DNA of 28,450 bases from Hyella sp964606015 (GTDB lineage: Bacteria; Cyanobacteriota; Cyanobacteriia; Cyanobacteriales; Xenococcaceae). The notes under the pieces were generated by a model. That model was not told the DNA's origin. It worked only from the letters and a program-made list of their open reading frames with translations, and ran no database searches. Location: contig CAZSEZ010000021.1 in the NCBI GenBank assembly GCA_964606015.1, forward strand, positions 1-28,450. The letters are read 5' to 3'. Position numbers and translations under genes: made by a program. Positions 1 through 6,879 of this stretch are shown in pieces; positions within the stretch are counted from its first letter, which is position 1, and each line of letters begins with the position of its first letter.

Positions 1-201
1 CAAGTAGAGCTAACCGATAGCATGGATGCAATTGATGCTGCTGAATATAAAAGCACTTCTGAGACGGCATCTATTGCCATTGTCAAAGCTGATGGTCATA
101 AATGCGATCGCTGTTGGAACTATTCCACTTCTGTTGGTAGTTTCTCTGACGATCCCACTATCTGCGATCGATGTAATCATGCCCTGAAAGGTGAGTTTTA
201 A
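1..201 (+). CDS. ileS: Isoleucyl-tRNA synthetase, C-terminal end (partial)
   Basis: The window opens inside a gene; 66 codons are visible before the TAA stop at 199-201. The visible end contains CDRCWNYS followed about 15 residues later by CDRCNHAL. These paired CxxC motifs form the C-terminal zinc-binding module of bacterial isoleucyl-tRNA synthetase (IleRS), which charges tRNA-Ile in the cytoplasm. The preceding stretch, with SIAIVKADGHKCDRCW, fits the same region of cyanobacterial IleRS. The 5' part, including the HIGH and KMSKS motifs, lies outside the window, so the identification rests on the zinc tail alone. Two HIP1-like GCGATCG sequences fall on the CDR codons. Confidence 0.88.
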   Translation, partial: QVELTDSMDAIDAAEYKSTSETASIAIVKADGHKCDRCWNYSTSVGSFSDDPTICDRCNHALKGEF

Positions 202-213
202 TTAGTTAGTTAA

Positions 214-251
214 CTTTGAGGATAGTCTTTAACCCGATTATCCTCACAAAG
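214..251 (+). terminator. Hairpin after ileS, possible terminator
   Basis: Arms 214-224 (CTTTGAGGATA) and 239-251 (TATCCTCACAAAG) pair over 11 bases with a two-base bulge and a loop of about 14 bases, beginning 12 bases after the ileS stop. No run of T follows, so it is not a classical intrinsic terminator; it may be a 3'-end stabilising or processing hairpin. The next open frame starts at 282. Confidence 0.4.
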
Positions 252-281
252 TAATTGGGAAGAATCCCTGCCCAAGAAAAG

Positions 282-529
282 ATGAAAGTGTTTGTACTTG
301 ATCGTGTTTGTGAACTACCTTCGGGTGAAGAAGACGTTAAATCTATTGGGGTTTATTCTTCTGAAGAATCAGCACAAGAAGCCATTACTCGATTGTCCAT
401 TAAGCCAAAATTAGATATATCAAAGGTTTTTAAGTCAGTTGCTGTGAGTTAGATAAAGACCATTGGACAGAGGAGTTTATCTCAATTTGGGTCGATGAAA
501 CTGGAGAGATACAATACGATGATCTGTAA
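282..529 (+). pseudogene. Small MKVFVL-type (DUF7336-like) protein, frameshifted
   Basis: From the ATG at 282 the frame reads MKVFVLDRVCELPSGEED, then IGVYSSEESAQEAITRL, and closes at 452. In the next frame DKDHWTEEFISIWVDETGE continues to a TAA at 527-529. Placed end to end, the halves match a family of about 70-85-residue bacterial proteins that I know as DUF7336, in which an MKV(F/Y)VL start, an IGVYSS-EKAEEAI middle and a DKDHWTEGF end occur in that order. Adding one base in the TTTTTAAG tract near 427-434 would join the halves. The purine-rich AAGAAAAG just before 282 supports this start; a TTG at 255 is also in frame but adds residues unlike the family. The family function is unknown. 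A sequencing error or programmed frameshifting at the T tract would look the same. Confidence 0.72.
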
Positions 530-746
530 GTTTATTTGCAATTGCATTCTGGAAATATTTTTTATTATCTCTTAAACAATAAATTGAGATAAGCATGGTG
601 ATTTTGGGTGTAGCTGTGAATAGTTCCATGAAAAGACTATGAACTATGAAATAATACGTAAATATAGTCAAAGCCTCTAACTCAAGATTAGGTTAAGAGG
701 TGAGGGAGCTTAAGTTCTCTCTGCACTAAAGCCATATTTCCTCTTT
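530..746. other. Intergenic leader with two inverted repeats
   Basis: No coding frame is convincing here. A 7-base inverted repeat (TTATCTC at 565-571, GAGATAA at 586-592) lies in AT-rich DNA. A 20-base near-palindrome centred on CTTAAG (702-721, complete with two G-T pairs) lies 25 bases before the kinase start and could be an operator or a leader hairpin. I cannot assign promoter boxes with confidence. Confidence 0.4.
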
Positions 747-2018
747 ATGAATTTGCTTAATCAACGCTATCAAATCAAGATGACTCTTGGTCAAGGCGGG
801 ATGGGTACGACTTATGCTGCTCTAGATACAATTAGTAATCAGGATGTCGCGCTAAAGATAGTTTCGATTCGTCAAATAGATGCTTGGAAAACTCTAGAAC
901 TATTTAAAAGAGAGGTCAAAGTTCTAGCCGATCTATCTCATCCCGCAATTCCTCATTATCTAGATTATTTTGAAATTGACACTAAAACAGACAGGCAGTT
1001 TTGTCTGGTAAGGGAACTTGTGGAAGGTCAATCTTTGGCTGAATTTACTCAAATACATTCATTTGACGAATTGACCGTAATTAACACAGCGATTGCTATT
1101 TTAGAGATACTAGATTATTTGCATTCATTCAATCCTGCAATTATTCACCGTGATATTAAGCCAGAAAATATTATCAGAAGAAGTGATGGCAAGATTTATT
1201 TGGTTGATTTTGGTGCAATTCAAAACGTTCTGAGAAATAAAAATTCCTTTGTTAGTACTTTTGTGGGAACTTTGGGATATATGCCTCCAGAGCAGTTAAG
1301 AGGTCAAGTTTTGCCCGCCTCAGATCTCTATAGCTTAGGTTGTACATTACTTTTTTTGATAACAAAGCGACCGCCTAATGAGCTTCCCATCTCAAGACTA
1401 AAGATCAATTTTCGAGAGATTTTAAGTCTATCTGAAGACTTTATGAGATGGTTAGATAAGATAGTTGCACCTTTTTATGAAGATCGCTATAGTTCTGCCA
1501 AAGAGGCTTTAAAAGATTTATTAGCAGTTAAAAAAGCTATTGCTCCTCAGTCTTCTAACCAACAGTTATTAAATAATGCTTTTGGATTTCTAGGTTTAGT
1601 TCCAACTACTGATAATCCAGACTATCAAGATTTGACAATGCAGCAAGAAAACAATCTTATGATTTCTCTTTTAAATGAGAAGATAGAGATAGAAAATCAT
1701 CTTTTGATTATTGAAGATGGTAATAGCATTCTTTTTAATTGTGGAGATGATGGCTGTTTTTATCCACAAAGGCTTCTACTTAAAGATCAAGAGTTTACTT
1801 TGGAGCTTATTTGCTTTGGCATAATACATGTAATTCAGGGGTCGGGTGATAACCTTACTGTTTTTGTATTAGAAAAAGAAGCAGATACTCCTAGTGATGA
1901 TCTTTATGCAGTAATTTCTGATGGGAGACATCATTATCGGTTTGCTACTAAGCTCGATTTCAAACAGAAAACTATAGCGGTTCAATGTATCAAAAGTTTT
2001 TTGATAAAATATGCTTGA
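747..2018 (+). CDS. Serine/threonine protein kinase (Hanks type)
   Basis: This cytoplasmic eukaryotic-like kinase has 423 residues and a domain at about 8-265. Visible landmarks are the glycine loop GQGGMG (15-20), the VALK lysine at 37, helix-C glutamate 56, the catalytic loop HRDIKPEN (134-141), DFG (154-156), the P+1 region YMPPEQL (178-184) and the domain F aspartate 193. All catalytic residues are present, so it should be active. HRD is of the RD type, suggesting activation-loop phosphorylation. The last 150 residues lack WD, TPR, FGE-sulfatase or membrane segments that often follow cyanobacterial kinases, and I do not recognise them. The ATG at 747 gives the usual compact start (Y8 leads straight into strand 1). 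It stands alone and is convergent with the M48 gene. The substrate is unknown. Confidence 0.93.
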   Translation: MNLLNQRYQIKMTLGQGGMGTTYAALDTISNQDVALKIVSIRQIDAWKTLELFKREVKVLADLSHPAIPHYLDYFEIDTKTDRQFCLVRELVEGQSLAEFTQIHSFDELTVINTAIAILEILDYLHSFNPAIIHRDIKPENIIRRSDGKIYLVDFGAIQNVLRNKNSFVSTFVGTLGYMPPEQLRGQVLPASDLYSLGCTLLFLITKRPPNELPISRLKINFREILSLSEDFMRWLDKIVAPFYEDRYSSAKEALKDLLAVKKAIAPQSSNQQLLNNAFGFLGLVPTTDNPDYQDLTMQQENNLMISLLNEKIEIENHLLIIEDGNSILFNCGDDGCFYPQRLLLKDQEFTLELICFGIIHVIQGSGDNLTVFVLEKEADTPSDDLYAVISDGRHHYRFATKLDFKQKTIAVQCIKSFLIKYA

Positions 2019-2105
2019 TTTTTAGAAATAGATTGTTCTTGATAATGTTATTTTAATCTTCTTGTGATTAATTTAATCAAAGTAAAAATTTACTATTAAA
2101 CTTTG

Positions 2106-2921
2106 TTATAAATCATTCAAAGCTTTTGGTAATCTATTTATTGAACCCAACTTATAGTTATTGCTTTTAATCTGCTGTTGGAGTTTTTTTACTCTTTTAG
2201 CTGAGGCTGGATGAGAAGAGAGAAAGTCAAAATCGCTCTTTTCTTTATTACTAAGCTTGCTAAAAAAATCCGTTGCTCCTGCTACGTGGTTGTAGGTTTG
2301 GTCTAAGAGATTCAAGCCAAAAGTATCTGCTTTGACTTCTTGTTTTTGAGAATATTGTGCGTTACTTACTGCCCTGACTAAAGTACCAACTCCCGACTGA
2401 AAAATACCTGCATCTCCTAGGAAAAAACCCAGAGTCATCCTAATTACCAAAGCATTACCCAAACCTCGAAGATGATCGCGGTTTGCAAAGTGTCCTAGCT
2501 CGTGTCCTAGCACCATCATCAGTTCGTTTTCTGATTCGACTTCTTGCAATAGACCTTTATAGATGATGACTTTATTGCCAGGGATTGCGATCGCATTGAC
2601 AGTCTCATCGGGGATATAAAAAACTTGGTATTGGTTTTGGGCTTTTTGTTTGGCTGGCAGGTTAGTTTCTAAACGGTCTAAGAGTTGATTGAGGGTTTTT
2701 TGTTGGGGAGAATCAACTGCTTGCTTTTCGTAGATAGGTGCGATTACTGCTCCTAGCTTTTGCTCGACGCTATAGGGTAAAAAGCTAATAACACTATTTA
2801 CCAAGATATTAAAAGCTAAAAAAGTAACGATCGCTAAAGCCAAAAAACCACAAATAATTGCGATCAGTTGACCGCCAGTTTCCGCTTCATTTTTGGGACT
2901 TTGAGGAGAATAATAAGACAT
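2106..2921 (-). CDS. M48-family membrane metallopeptidase
   Basis: The protein has 271 residues. One hydrophobic segment (about 17-42) should anchor it in the membrane. The zinc motif HELGH is at 140-144 in the context MMVLGHELGHFANRDH, and the third zinc ligand lies in the EVKAD motif (Glu195, Asp199). SSHPASAKR near residue 236 is the conserved M48 C-terminal motif. The architecture, a single anchor plus an M48 domain, resembles BepA/YcaL- or Oma1-like proteases rather than multi-pass HtpX. It is the last gene of a minus-strand cluster, 13 bases after an AIM24-family gene, and is probably co-transcribed with it. That linkage suggests membrane protein quality control, as M48 Oma1-type enzymes do in mitochondria; this is inference. 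The start codon lacks a clear shine-dalgarno. Confidence 0.93.
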   Translation of the reverse strand: MSYYSPQSPKNEAETGGQLIAIICGFLALAIVTFLAFNILVNSVISFLPYSVEQKLGAVIAPIYEKQAVDSPQQKTLNQLLDRLETNLPAKQKAQNQYQVFYIPDETVNAIAIPGNKVIIYKGLLQEVESENELMMVLGHELGHFANRDHLRGLGNALVIRMTLGFFLGDAGIFQSGVGTLVRAVSNAQYSQKQEVKADTFGLNLLDQTYNHVAGATDFFSKLSNKEKSDFDFLSSHPASAKRVKKLQQQIKSNNYKLGSINRLPKALNDL

Positions 2922-2934
2922 CTAGCATTAAATT

Positions 2935-3633
2935 CTAATCATTCTTGACGGGACGGAAAGGATTGAGAAAATTAATTAAAGGCACAATATTATGGGATTG
3001 TACCCATAAACGTCCTTCTCCCGAAAAACGACACACCAAACCTTCCCCACCAAAAAGACCAGTTTTCAGACCACTAAAAGATAAGCCACCAATATTTTCT
3101 ACAGAATAGTTAAGAGTATCTTCAAAAGCCACGATGTATCCTGTGTCCACAACATAATCGCCTTCTACAGGGATTTCAATAATTGCCCCGTAAGAGCTAA
3201 ACCAAAAGTCACCACTGCCCTGCACCTTAATTAAAAATAAGGATTCACCACTAAAAAATCCTTTAAAACCCTGAAACTTGGTATCCATATCAACCCCAGT
3301 CCCACAGGCTACAAATCCTGATGACTGAACCATCAGATTACATTCACTGGATACATAGTAGTGTTGGATATCTCCTGGAACCCCTGGTGAAATATAAAGC
3401 TCGCCATTTTTACCACGGGCGGTGAATTCATTGATAAAGAGAGATTCCCCCCCTAGCATTCTGCCAATGCCTTTCATCAATCCGCCTTTCATTTTCGACT
3501 TCATTTGCAAGCAACTATCCATAGCTGCCATTGCCGAAGCTTCCACCATAACTGTTTCATTGGCTGGTACATCGAGAACCAATGAAGCATAAGCGGGATT
3601 ATGCTCGATGCGATAAGGAATTTCCGTATTCAT
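2935..3633 (-). CDS. AIM24 / TIGR00266 family protein (third copy)
   Basis: This 232-residue protein has no signal peptide or membrane segment and is rich in glycine and beta strand. It shares the hallmarks of its two upstream neighbours: VEASAMAAMDS near residue 30, the GESLFINEF block near 62, a repeated FKGFFSGESLFLIKVQGSGD block, and GGEGLVCRFSGEGRLWVQ near the C-terminus. These are the repeats of the TIGR00266/AIM24 family, which folds as a beta-sandwich or helix. The yeast AIM24 homologue supports mitochondrial inner-membrane organisation; the bacterial role is not established. It is the third of three tandem paralogues, 51 bases after the second and 13 bases before the M48 protease. 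The C-terminal tail (FLNPFRPVKND) differs from the other copies. Confidence 0.9.
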   Translation of the reverse strand: MNTEIPYRIEHNPAYASLVLDVPANETVMVEASAMAAMDSCLQMKSKMKGGLMKGIGRMLGGESLFINEFTARGKNGELYISPGVPGDIQHYYVSSECNLMVQSSGFVACGTGVDMDTKFQGFKGFFSGESLFLIKVQGSGDFWFSSYGAIIEIPVEGDYVVDTGYIVAFEDTLNYSVENIGGLSFSGLKTGLFGGEGLVCRFSGEGRLWVQSHNIVPLINFLNPFRPVKND

Positions 3634-3684
3634 GTTTATTACCTATTACTTCTTGCTCATTACTAATTACGATATTTAATTTAT

Positions 3685-4362
3685 TTATCTGGGAGGAAGT
3701 TGCGAACCAATAGTCGAGCCAAAAGAACCTGGGTTATGGGTTTGGCAAAATACTTTACCTTTTCCGCGAAAACGACACACCAAGCCTTCACCACCGAAAA
3801 AAGAACCAAGCAAGCTTTGGTTAGATTTGGTAATGCTAAAGTCGAGGCTGCGCTCAAATGCCACAATATGACCCGTATCCACAATGTATTCACCGTCTAC
3901 CGGTACTTCATAAATTCCGCCGAAGGAAGCCAACAAAGCTAAACCTCTGCCCGAAAAAGTCAGCCAAAAAATCGACTCTCCAGAAAACAGCGACTTAAAA
4001 CCCTGAAAACCGACATCGAGATCTACTTCCGAGCTACAGGCTAAATAAGAAGTAGCCTGGACAATTAGATCCTGTCCTTGCATTTCGTAAACCAAAAGAT
4101 CTCCTAGTAACTTAGGAGCTAGCCAAACAGTATTGCCATTGGTTGGAGAGCGAAAAACGCTGAGGAATAAAGACTCTCCTGCAACCATCCGTTTCAAGCC
4201 ACCCATTAATCCGCCACCTTTACCTCGGCGTAGAGTAGTGCTGGTATTGATGCTACCACTCATGGCAATCATGGCTCCTGCCTGAGCAATTAATTCTTCA
4301 CCAGAGTTCATGGAAATACGTGCGATCGCACTTTCTGGCTGATGTAGTAATTCTATATCCAT
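3685..4362 (-). CDS. AIM24 / TIGR00266 family protein (second copy)
   Basis: This 225-residue protein is paralogous to the genes on both sides. Visible family blocks are ELIAQAGAMIAMSGS (about 25-39), a glycine-rich GGGLMGGLKRMVAGESLF, FQGFKSLFSGESIFWLTF, and GGEGLVCRFRGKGKVFCQTH. The gene starts three bases after the stop of the first copy, so the two are almost certainly translated from one message. It has no membrane segment. Copies two and three share the CRF and Q-H-N ends (GLVCRF, QTHNPG or QSHNIV), which the first copy replaces with VNRLSGRG, so two and three look like the more recent duplicates. The function is unknown. Assignment to the family is firm from these repeated motifs. Confidence 0.9.
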   Translation of the reverse strand: MDIELLHQPESAIARISMNSGEELIAQAGAMIAMSGSINTSTTLRRGKGGGLMGGLKRMVAGESLFLSVFRSPTNGNTVWLAPKLLGDLLVYEMQGQDLIVQATSYLACSSEVDLDVGFQGFKSLFSGESIFWLTFSGRGLALLASFGGIYEVPVDGEYIVDTGHIVAFERSLDFSITKSNQSLLGSFFGGEGLVCRFRGKGKVFCQTHNPGSFGSTIGSQLPPR

Positions 4363-4365
4363 AAT

Positions 4366-5028
4366 TTAGCGAATTTTTGTCCGTAAGAAACCAACCAAAC
4401 CACCAATACTGCGGGACTGAAGGTAAATATTGCCCCTGCCAGATAAGCGATTAACCAAGCCTTCCCCTGAAGTGAGGGAGCCAATTATGCCATTGGAAAA
4501 CTGAACTTTCATACTTATACCTGGCTCGTAGGCTACTAAGTGACCAGTATCGACGACAAATTCACCATTAATTGCCTTCTTGGTAATGCCACCATAAGCT
4601 CCGAAAAAGACTCGACCCCGACCATTCATACACAACTTAAACAGTCCTTCTCCAGAGAGCCAACTGGCAAAGCCCGCCCAGCGTAAGCCCATTTTGATTC
4701 CCGACGTACTAGCGATATAGGCTCCTGGTTGCAGAAAAACTTCTTTACCCTGAACTTCTATTTCGGCAATATCTCCCACAACGGGTTGGGTTAAAACCAA
4801 ATTCAGATTTTGACTGGTCTTGTTGGTAAAGACATTGATAAATAAAGACTCACCACCAAAAAATTTCTTAGCTAAAGCAGGAAACAAGCCCCCAGAAAGT
4901 TTGGTTTCTATACTAATTTGGCTATCCATACTAGCCATCGCCCCAGCTTCCGCAACAATAGTGTCTCCTGGTTCGAGAGTGACAAAGATTGTGGAAAATG
5001 CTGGTTGATACTTAATCTCGTAATCCAT
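4366..5028 (-). CDS. AIM24 / TIGR00266 family protein (first copy)
   Basis: The product is 220 residues from the ATG at 5028. An in-frame start 15 bases upstream (5043) would add MRLYV, but the family normally begins near (M)xYEIKYQPAF, so 5028 is preferred. Family blocks are IVAEAGAMASMDSQI, LFPALAKKFFGGESLFINVF, WASWLSGEGL-like text in the middle, and LTSGEGLVNRLSGRGNIYLQ at the end. It is the most divergent of the three copies and the first gene of the presumed operon, which runs AIM24-AIM24-AIM24-M48. Its promoter should lie in the 120-base gap shared with the divergent gene at 5150. No shine-dalgarno is obvious. The molecular role is unknown. Confidence 0.9.
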   Translation of the reverse strand: MDYEIKYQPAFSTIFVTLEPGDTIVAEAGAMASMDSQISIETKLSGGLFPALAKKFFGGESLFINVFTNKTSQNLNLVLTQPVVGDIAEIEVQGKEVFLQPGAYIASTSGIKMGLRWAGFASWLSGEGLFKLCMNGRGRVFFGAYGGITKKAINGEFVVDTGHLVAYEPGISMKVQFSNGIIGSLTSGEGLVNRLSGRGNIYLQSRSIGGLVGFLRTKIR

Positions 5029-5149
5029 AACATATAGACGCATCTACTCCCGCAGGATAGCTCAGGTTTTTTGGATTGACCAAGGGAAGATTACGGATTT
5101 TATGCGAGGTAAGCTTGAACTATTGGAAACAAGAATCTGAGATTAGAAA

Positions 5150-6127
5150 ATGGGTTGTCGTGCTGGTCATGTAATTAGAGAAAATGGAATCGATACTTAC
5201 CTTTACGATCCTTATTTTGGTGCAGGCATCCTGCCTGAAATCCTTTATGGACTGGAGGAAACGCTTGGTATGGTAAGCCGAGCAAAAGAAAATGATTTTC
5301 TGTACGATGGTGAAGGCGGTGTTTTAGTAGATATCGATGCCAAGGTAATGATGTTTTGGGGAAGCGATCTTCTACTTGATAATGTGCCTCTAATTCCTTT
5401 TATTGTTGATTTTATGCAAACTGTTACTTGGCAAGGGTGGGATATTCGTCATGCTAGGTGGGGAATGTTTAGTATGGAGCAGTACTTAGGCATCGCAAAA
5501 TATCCGACAAAGATTCAAAAACCCAGCAAAGAGCGAAGAGAATATCACCTCAATTGGTGGCTAAAAGTAGATCGGGGTAATACTGAGTACGGTGAGGACG
5601 AATGCACCGTAATATCTCACAGAACATCAGATGGCAGATTGTTGCATTATTCGGTTGCTGAAGATCTAGAGGAAACACTAAGACTAGGTGAGGATCTTCT
5701 GGGAATTTTAGAAAATAGAAAAACGGTAAAACTATCTCATCAAAGGGATGTTTTTGATTGTCTTCATATTGATGAAATTAACAGAACTATCCATATTTTT
5801 TGGGGTTATCCATTATGTAGCGGTAATGACTTGATGTATCGCATGGATATGTATTGGGAAGGTTGGCAGGCTAAATGGATTGATGATGGTTATCCTGGTT
5901 ATTTGAAACTAATTGGTTGCGAAGATCCGAGCTTACTGTTCACCAAAGAAGAAGTTACCGACAAGCTTTCTGTACTTTTTACAGTGAGAATCAAAATATT
6001 GATGGCAGTAATCAAACAATCAGATCATACAGATCTAGAAAAAAAACAAACAATAGCGAAACACAATAAACAGCTAGCTCGTGTAACAGAACGAACACAG
6101 CAATTGCTAGCAAAATATAATGCTTAG
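5150..6127 (+). CDS. Unrecognised protein with an internally duplicated tryptophan-rich domain
   Basis: This is a soluble 325-residue protein, acidic in the middle, without signal peptide or membrane span. I do not recognise a family. It appears to contain the same domain twice, about residues 8-115 and 153-257. In each copy a helix with LEETL or LLGIL leads to a strand ending in (M/I)FWG (FWG at 69-71 and 217-219), then a W-x-GW motif (WQGW 94-97, WEGW 236-239) and a Y-LG or YLKLIG end (112-114, 251-256). The last 60 residues are basic and helical, probably a coiled coil. The ATG at 5150 is preceded only by a weak purine stretch. It is divergent from the AIM24 operon. The stop at 6127 lies three bases from the gene remnant at 6131. 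Confidence 0.75.
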   Translation: MGCRAGHVIRENGIDTYLYDPYFGAGILPEILYGLEETLGMVSRAKENDFLYDGEGGVLVDIDAKVMMFWGSDLLLDNVPLIPFIVDFMQTVTWQGWDIRHARWGMFSMEQYLGIAKYPTKIQKPSKERREYHLNWWLKVDRGNTEYGEDECTVISHRTSDGRLLHYSVAEDLEETLRLGEDLLGILENRKTVKLSHQRDVFDCLHIDEINRTIHIFWGYPLCSGNDLMYRMDMYWEGWQAKWIDDGYPGYLKLIGCEDPSLLFTKEEVTDKLSVLFTVRIKILMAVIKQSDHTDLEKKQTIAKHNKQLARVTERTQQLLAKYNA

Positions 6128-6130
6128 AAT

Positions 6131-6192
6131 TTACGACCTTGACTTAAGTTGTCGCAGAATACAATCACTACTTAATAGGCCAAAGCGATCGC
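6131..6192 (-). pseudogene. Duplicated 3'-end fragment of the neighbouring GT-C-like gene
   Basis: Read on the minus strand this encodes DRFGLLSSDCILRQLKSRS and a stop. The intact gene at 6880-8598 ends DRLTLLSSDCILRQLNHGS and a stop. At DNA level 6148-6192 and 6897-6941 agree at roughly 80% of positions, both including GCGATCGC. The fragment begins right at the antitoxin stop codon, so the toxin-antitoxin pair is bracketed by two copies of one gene end. It has no start codon and is not expected to be expressed as a protein. Confidence 0.8.
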
Positions 6193-6417
6193 CTAACTTT
6201 GAGCAAAGTGCTCGTCTAGTCGATCCAAAATAGCTAAACCCTCTTCAATATTACCCTGGGCAGCCATAGCCCGAAATCTAGTTTCAGCATCAAATTCAGT
6301 TAATGCCGTGGTACTCAACTCTTCAATTAATTTATTGACGCTCACACCTTTGTGGGCAGCTAGAGCTTTTAAGCGTTCGTGTTTATCGTCGGAAATGCGA
6401 ATTGTTAGTGTACCCAT
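6193..6417 (-). CDS. Ribbon-helix-helix antitoxin
   Basis: A 74-residue protein beginning MGTLTIRISDDKHERLKALA, followed by HKGVSVNKLIEEL. This is the beta strand plus two helices of a CopG/Arc-type ribbon-helix-helix DNA-binding domain (about 1-40). The acidic, helical tail (about 41-74) would be the toxin-neutralising segment. It starts two bases after the stop of the PIN toxin gene, so the pair is translationally coupled. The expected role is to bind and inhibit the toxin and to repress the shared promoter upstream of 6845. In this pair the toxin comes first, unlike the usual antitoxin-first vapBC order. Confidence 0.87.
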   Translation of the reverse strand: MGTLTIRISDDKHERLKALAAHKGVSVNKLIEELSTTALTEFDAETRFRAMAAQGNIEEGLAILDRLDEHFAQS

Positions 6418-6419
6418 AG

Positions 6420-6845
6420 TTAATCTGTTAGTAACTGTTCTGGAGTTTGAAATTTTAGCTGAGGGAATTTTAATTGCGATCGCTGAAAATCTTTGAGGTT
6501 TCTGGTAACTATTTTAGAAGCATTCCCCGCAATGGCTAACTCAATCAAGTGATTATCTGCTTCATCTATTAAATTTGGTCGCCAAAGGTAGTAGACTTTC
6601 ACCCACTGACAAACACTCATAAAAGCACTCAGCAACTTGGTTTTAGTTTCAAGATCTAAGGGACAAAGTTGCACAATTTTTTCCCGATTAATGACATCGC
6701 AGTATTCACTGAATAAAGCATTACTCATTAGAGGTTGATATTCACCATGAAAACATTTGCGGAATAACATCCTACTGGCAGAGTCTCGATCGCCAATCAA
6801 AACATTAATCAGAATATTAGTATCAACAACTATTTTCTCAACCAT
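6420..6845 (-). CDS. PIN-domain ribonuclease toxin (VapC-like)
   Basis: This 141-residue protein is a single PIN domain of the type annotated as 'putative toxin component, PIN family' (COG1569). The acidic metal site is complete: Asp8 in VVDTNILIN, Glu47 in FSEYCDVI, Asp97 in DEADNHLIELA and Asp119 in NLKDF. Enzymes of this fold cut RNA, in VapC often a specific tRNA; the target here cannot be read from sequence. It is the first gene of a two-gene operon with the ribbon-helix-helix antitoxin two bases downstream. The pair lies between the intact GT-C-like gene and a copy of that gene's 3' end. The ATG at 6845 is preceded by an AT-rich region with no strong shine-dalgarno. Confidence 0.9.
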   Translation of the reverse strand: MVEKIVVDTNILINVLIGDRDSASRMLFRKCFHGEYQPLMSNALFSEYCDVINREKIVQLCPLDLETKTKLLSAFMSVCQWVKVYYLWRPNLIDEADNHLIELAIAGNASKIVTRNLKDFQRSQLKFPQLKFQTPEQLLTD

Positions 6846-6879
6846 AATTAAATGATAGCTTATGTGCTGTCACTTATTA

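Noticed and set aside
3700..3942. Plus-strand open frame of 80 codons
   Set aside because: Lies wholly inside the second AIM24 gene on the other strand, which has firm family motifs; the frame has no recognisable product.
5050..5130. Readable frame giving FWIDQGKITDFMRGKLELLE before the gene at 5150
   Set aside because: It looks protein-like, but is only about 30 codons with no start codon upstream and no family I can name; it may be a remnant or chance.
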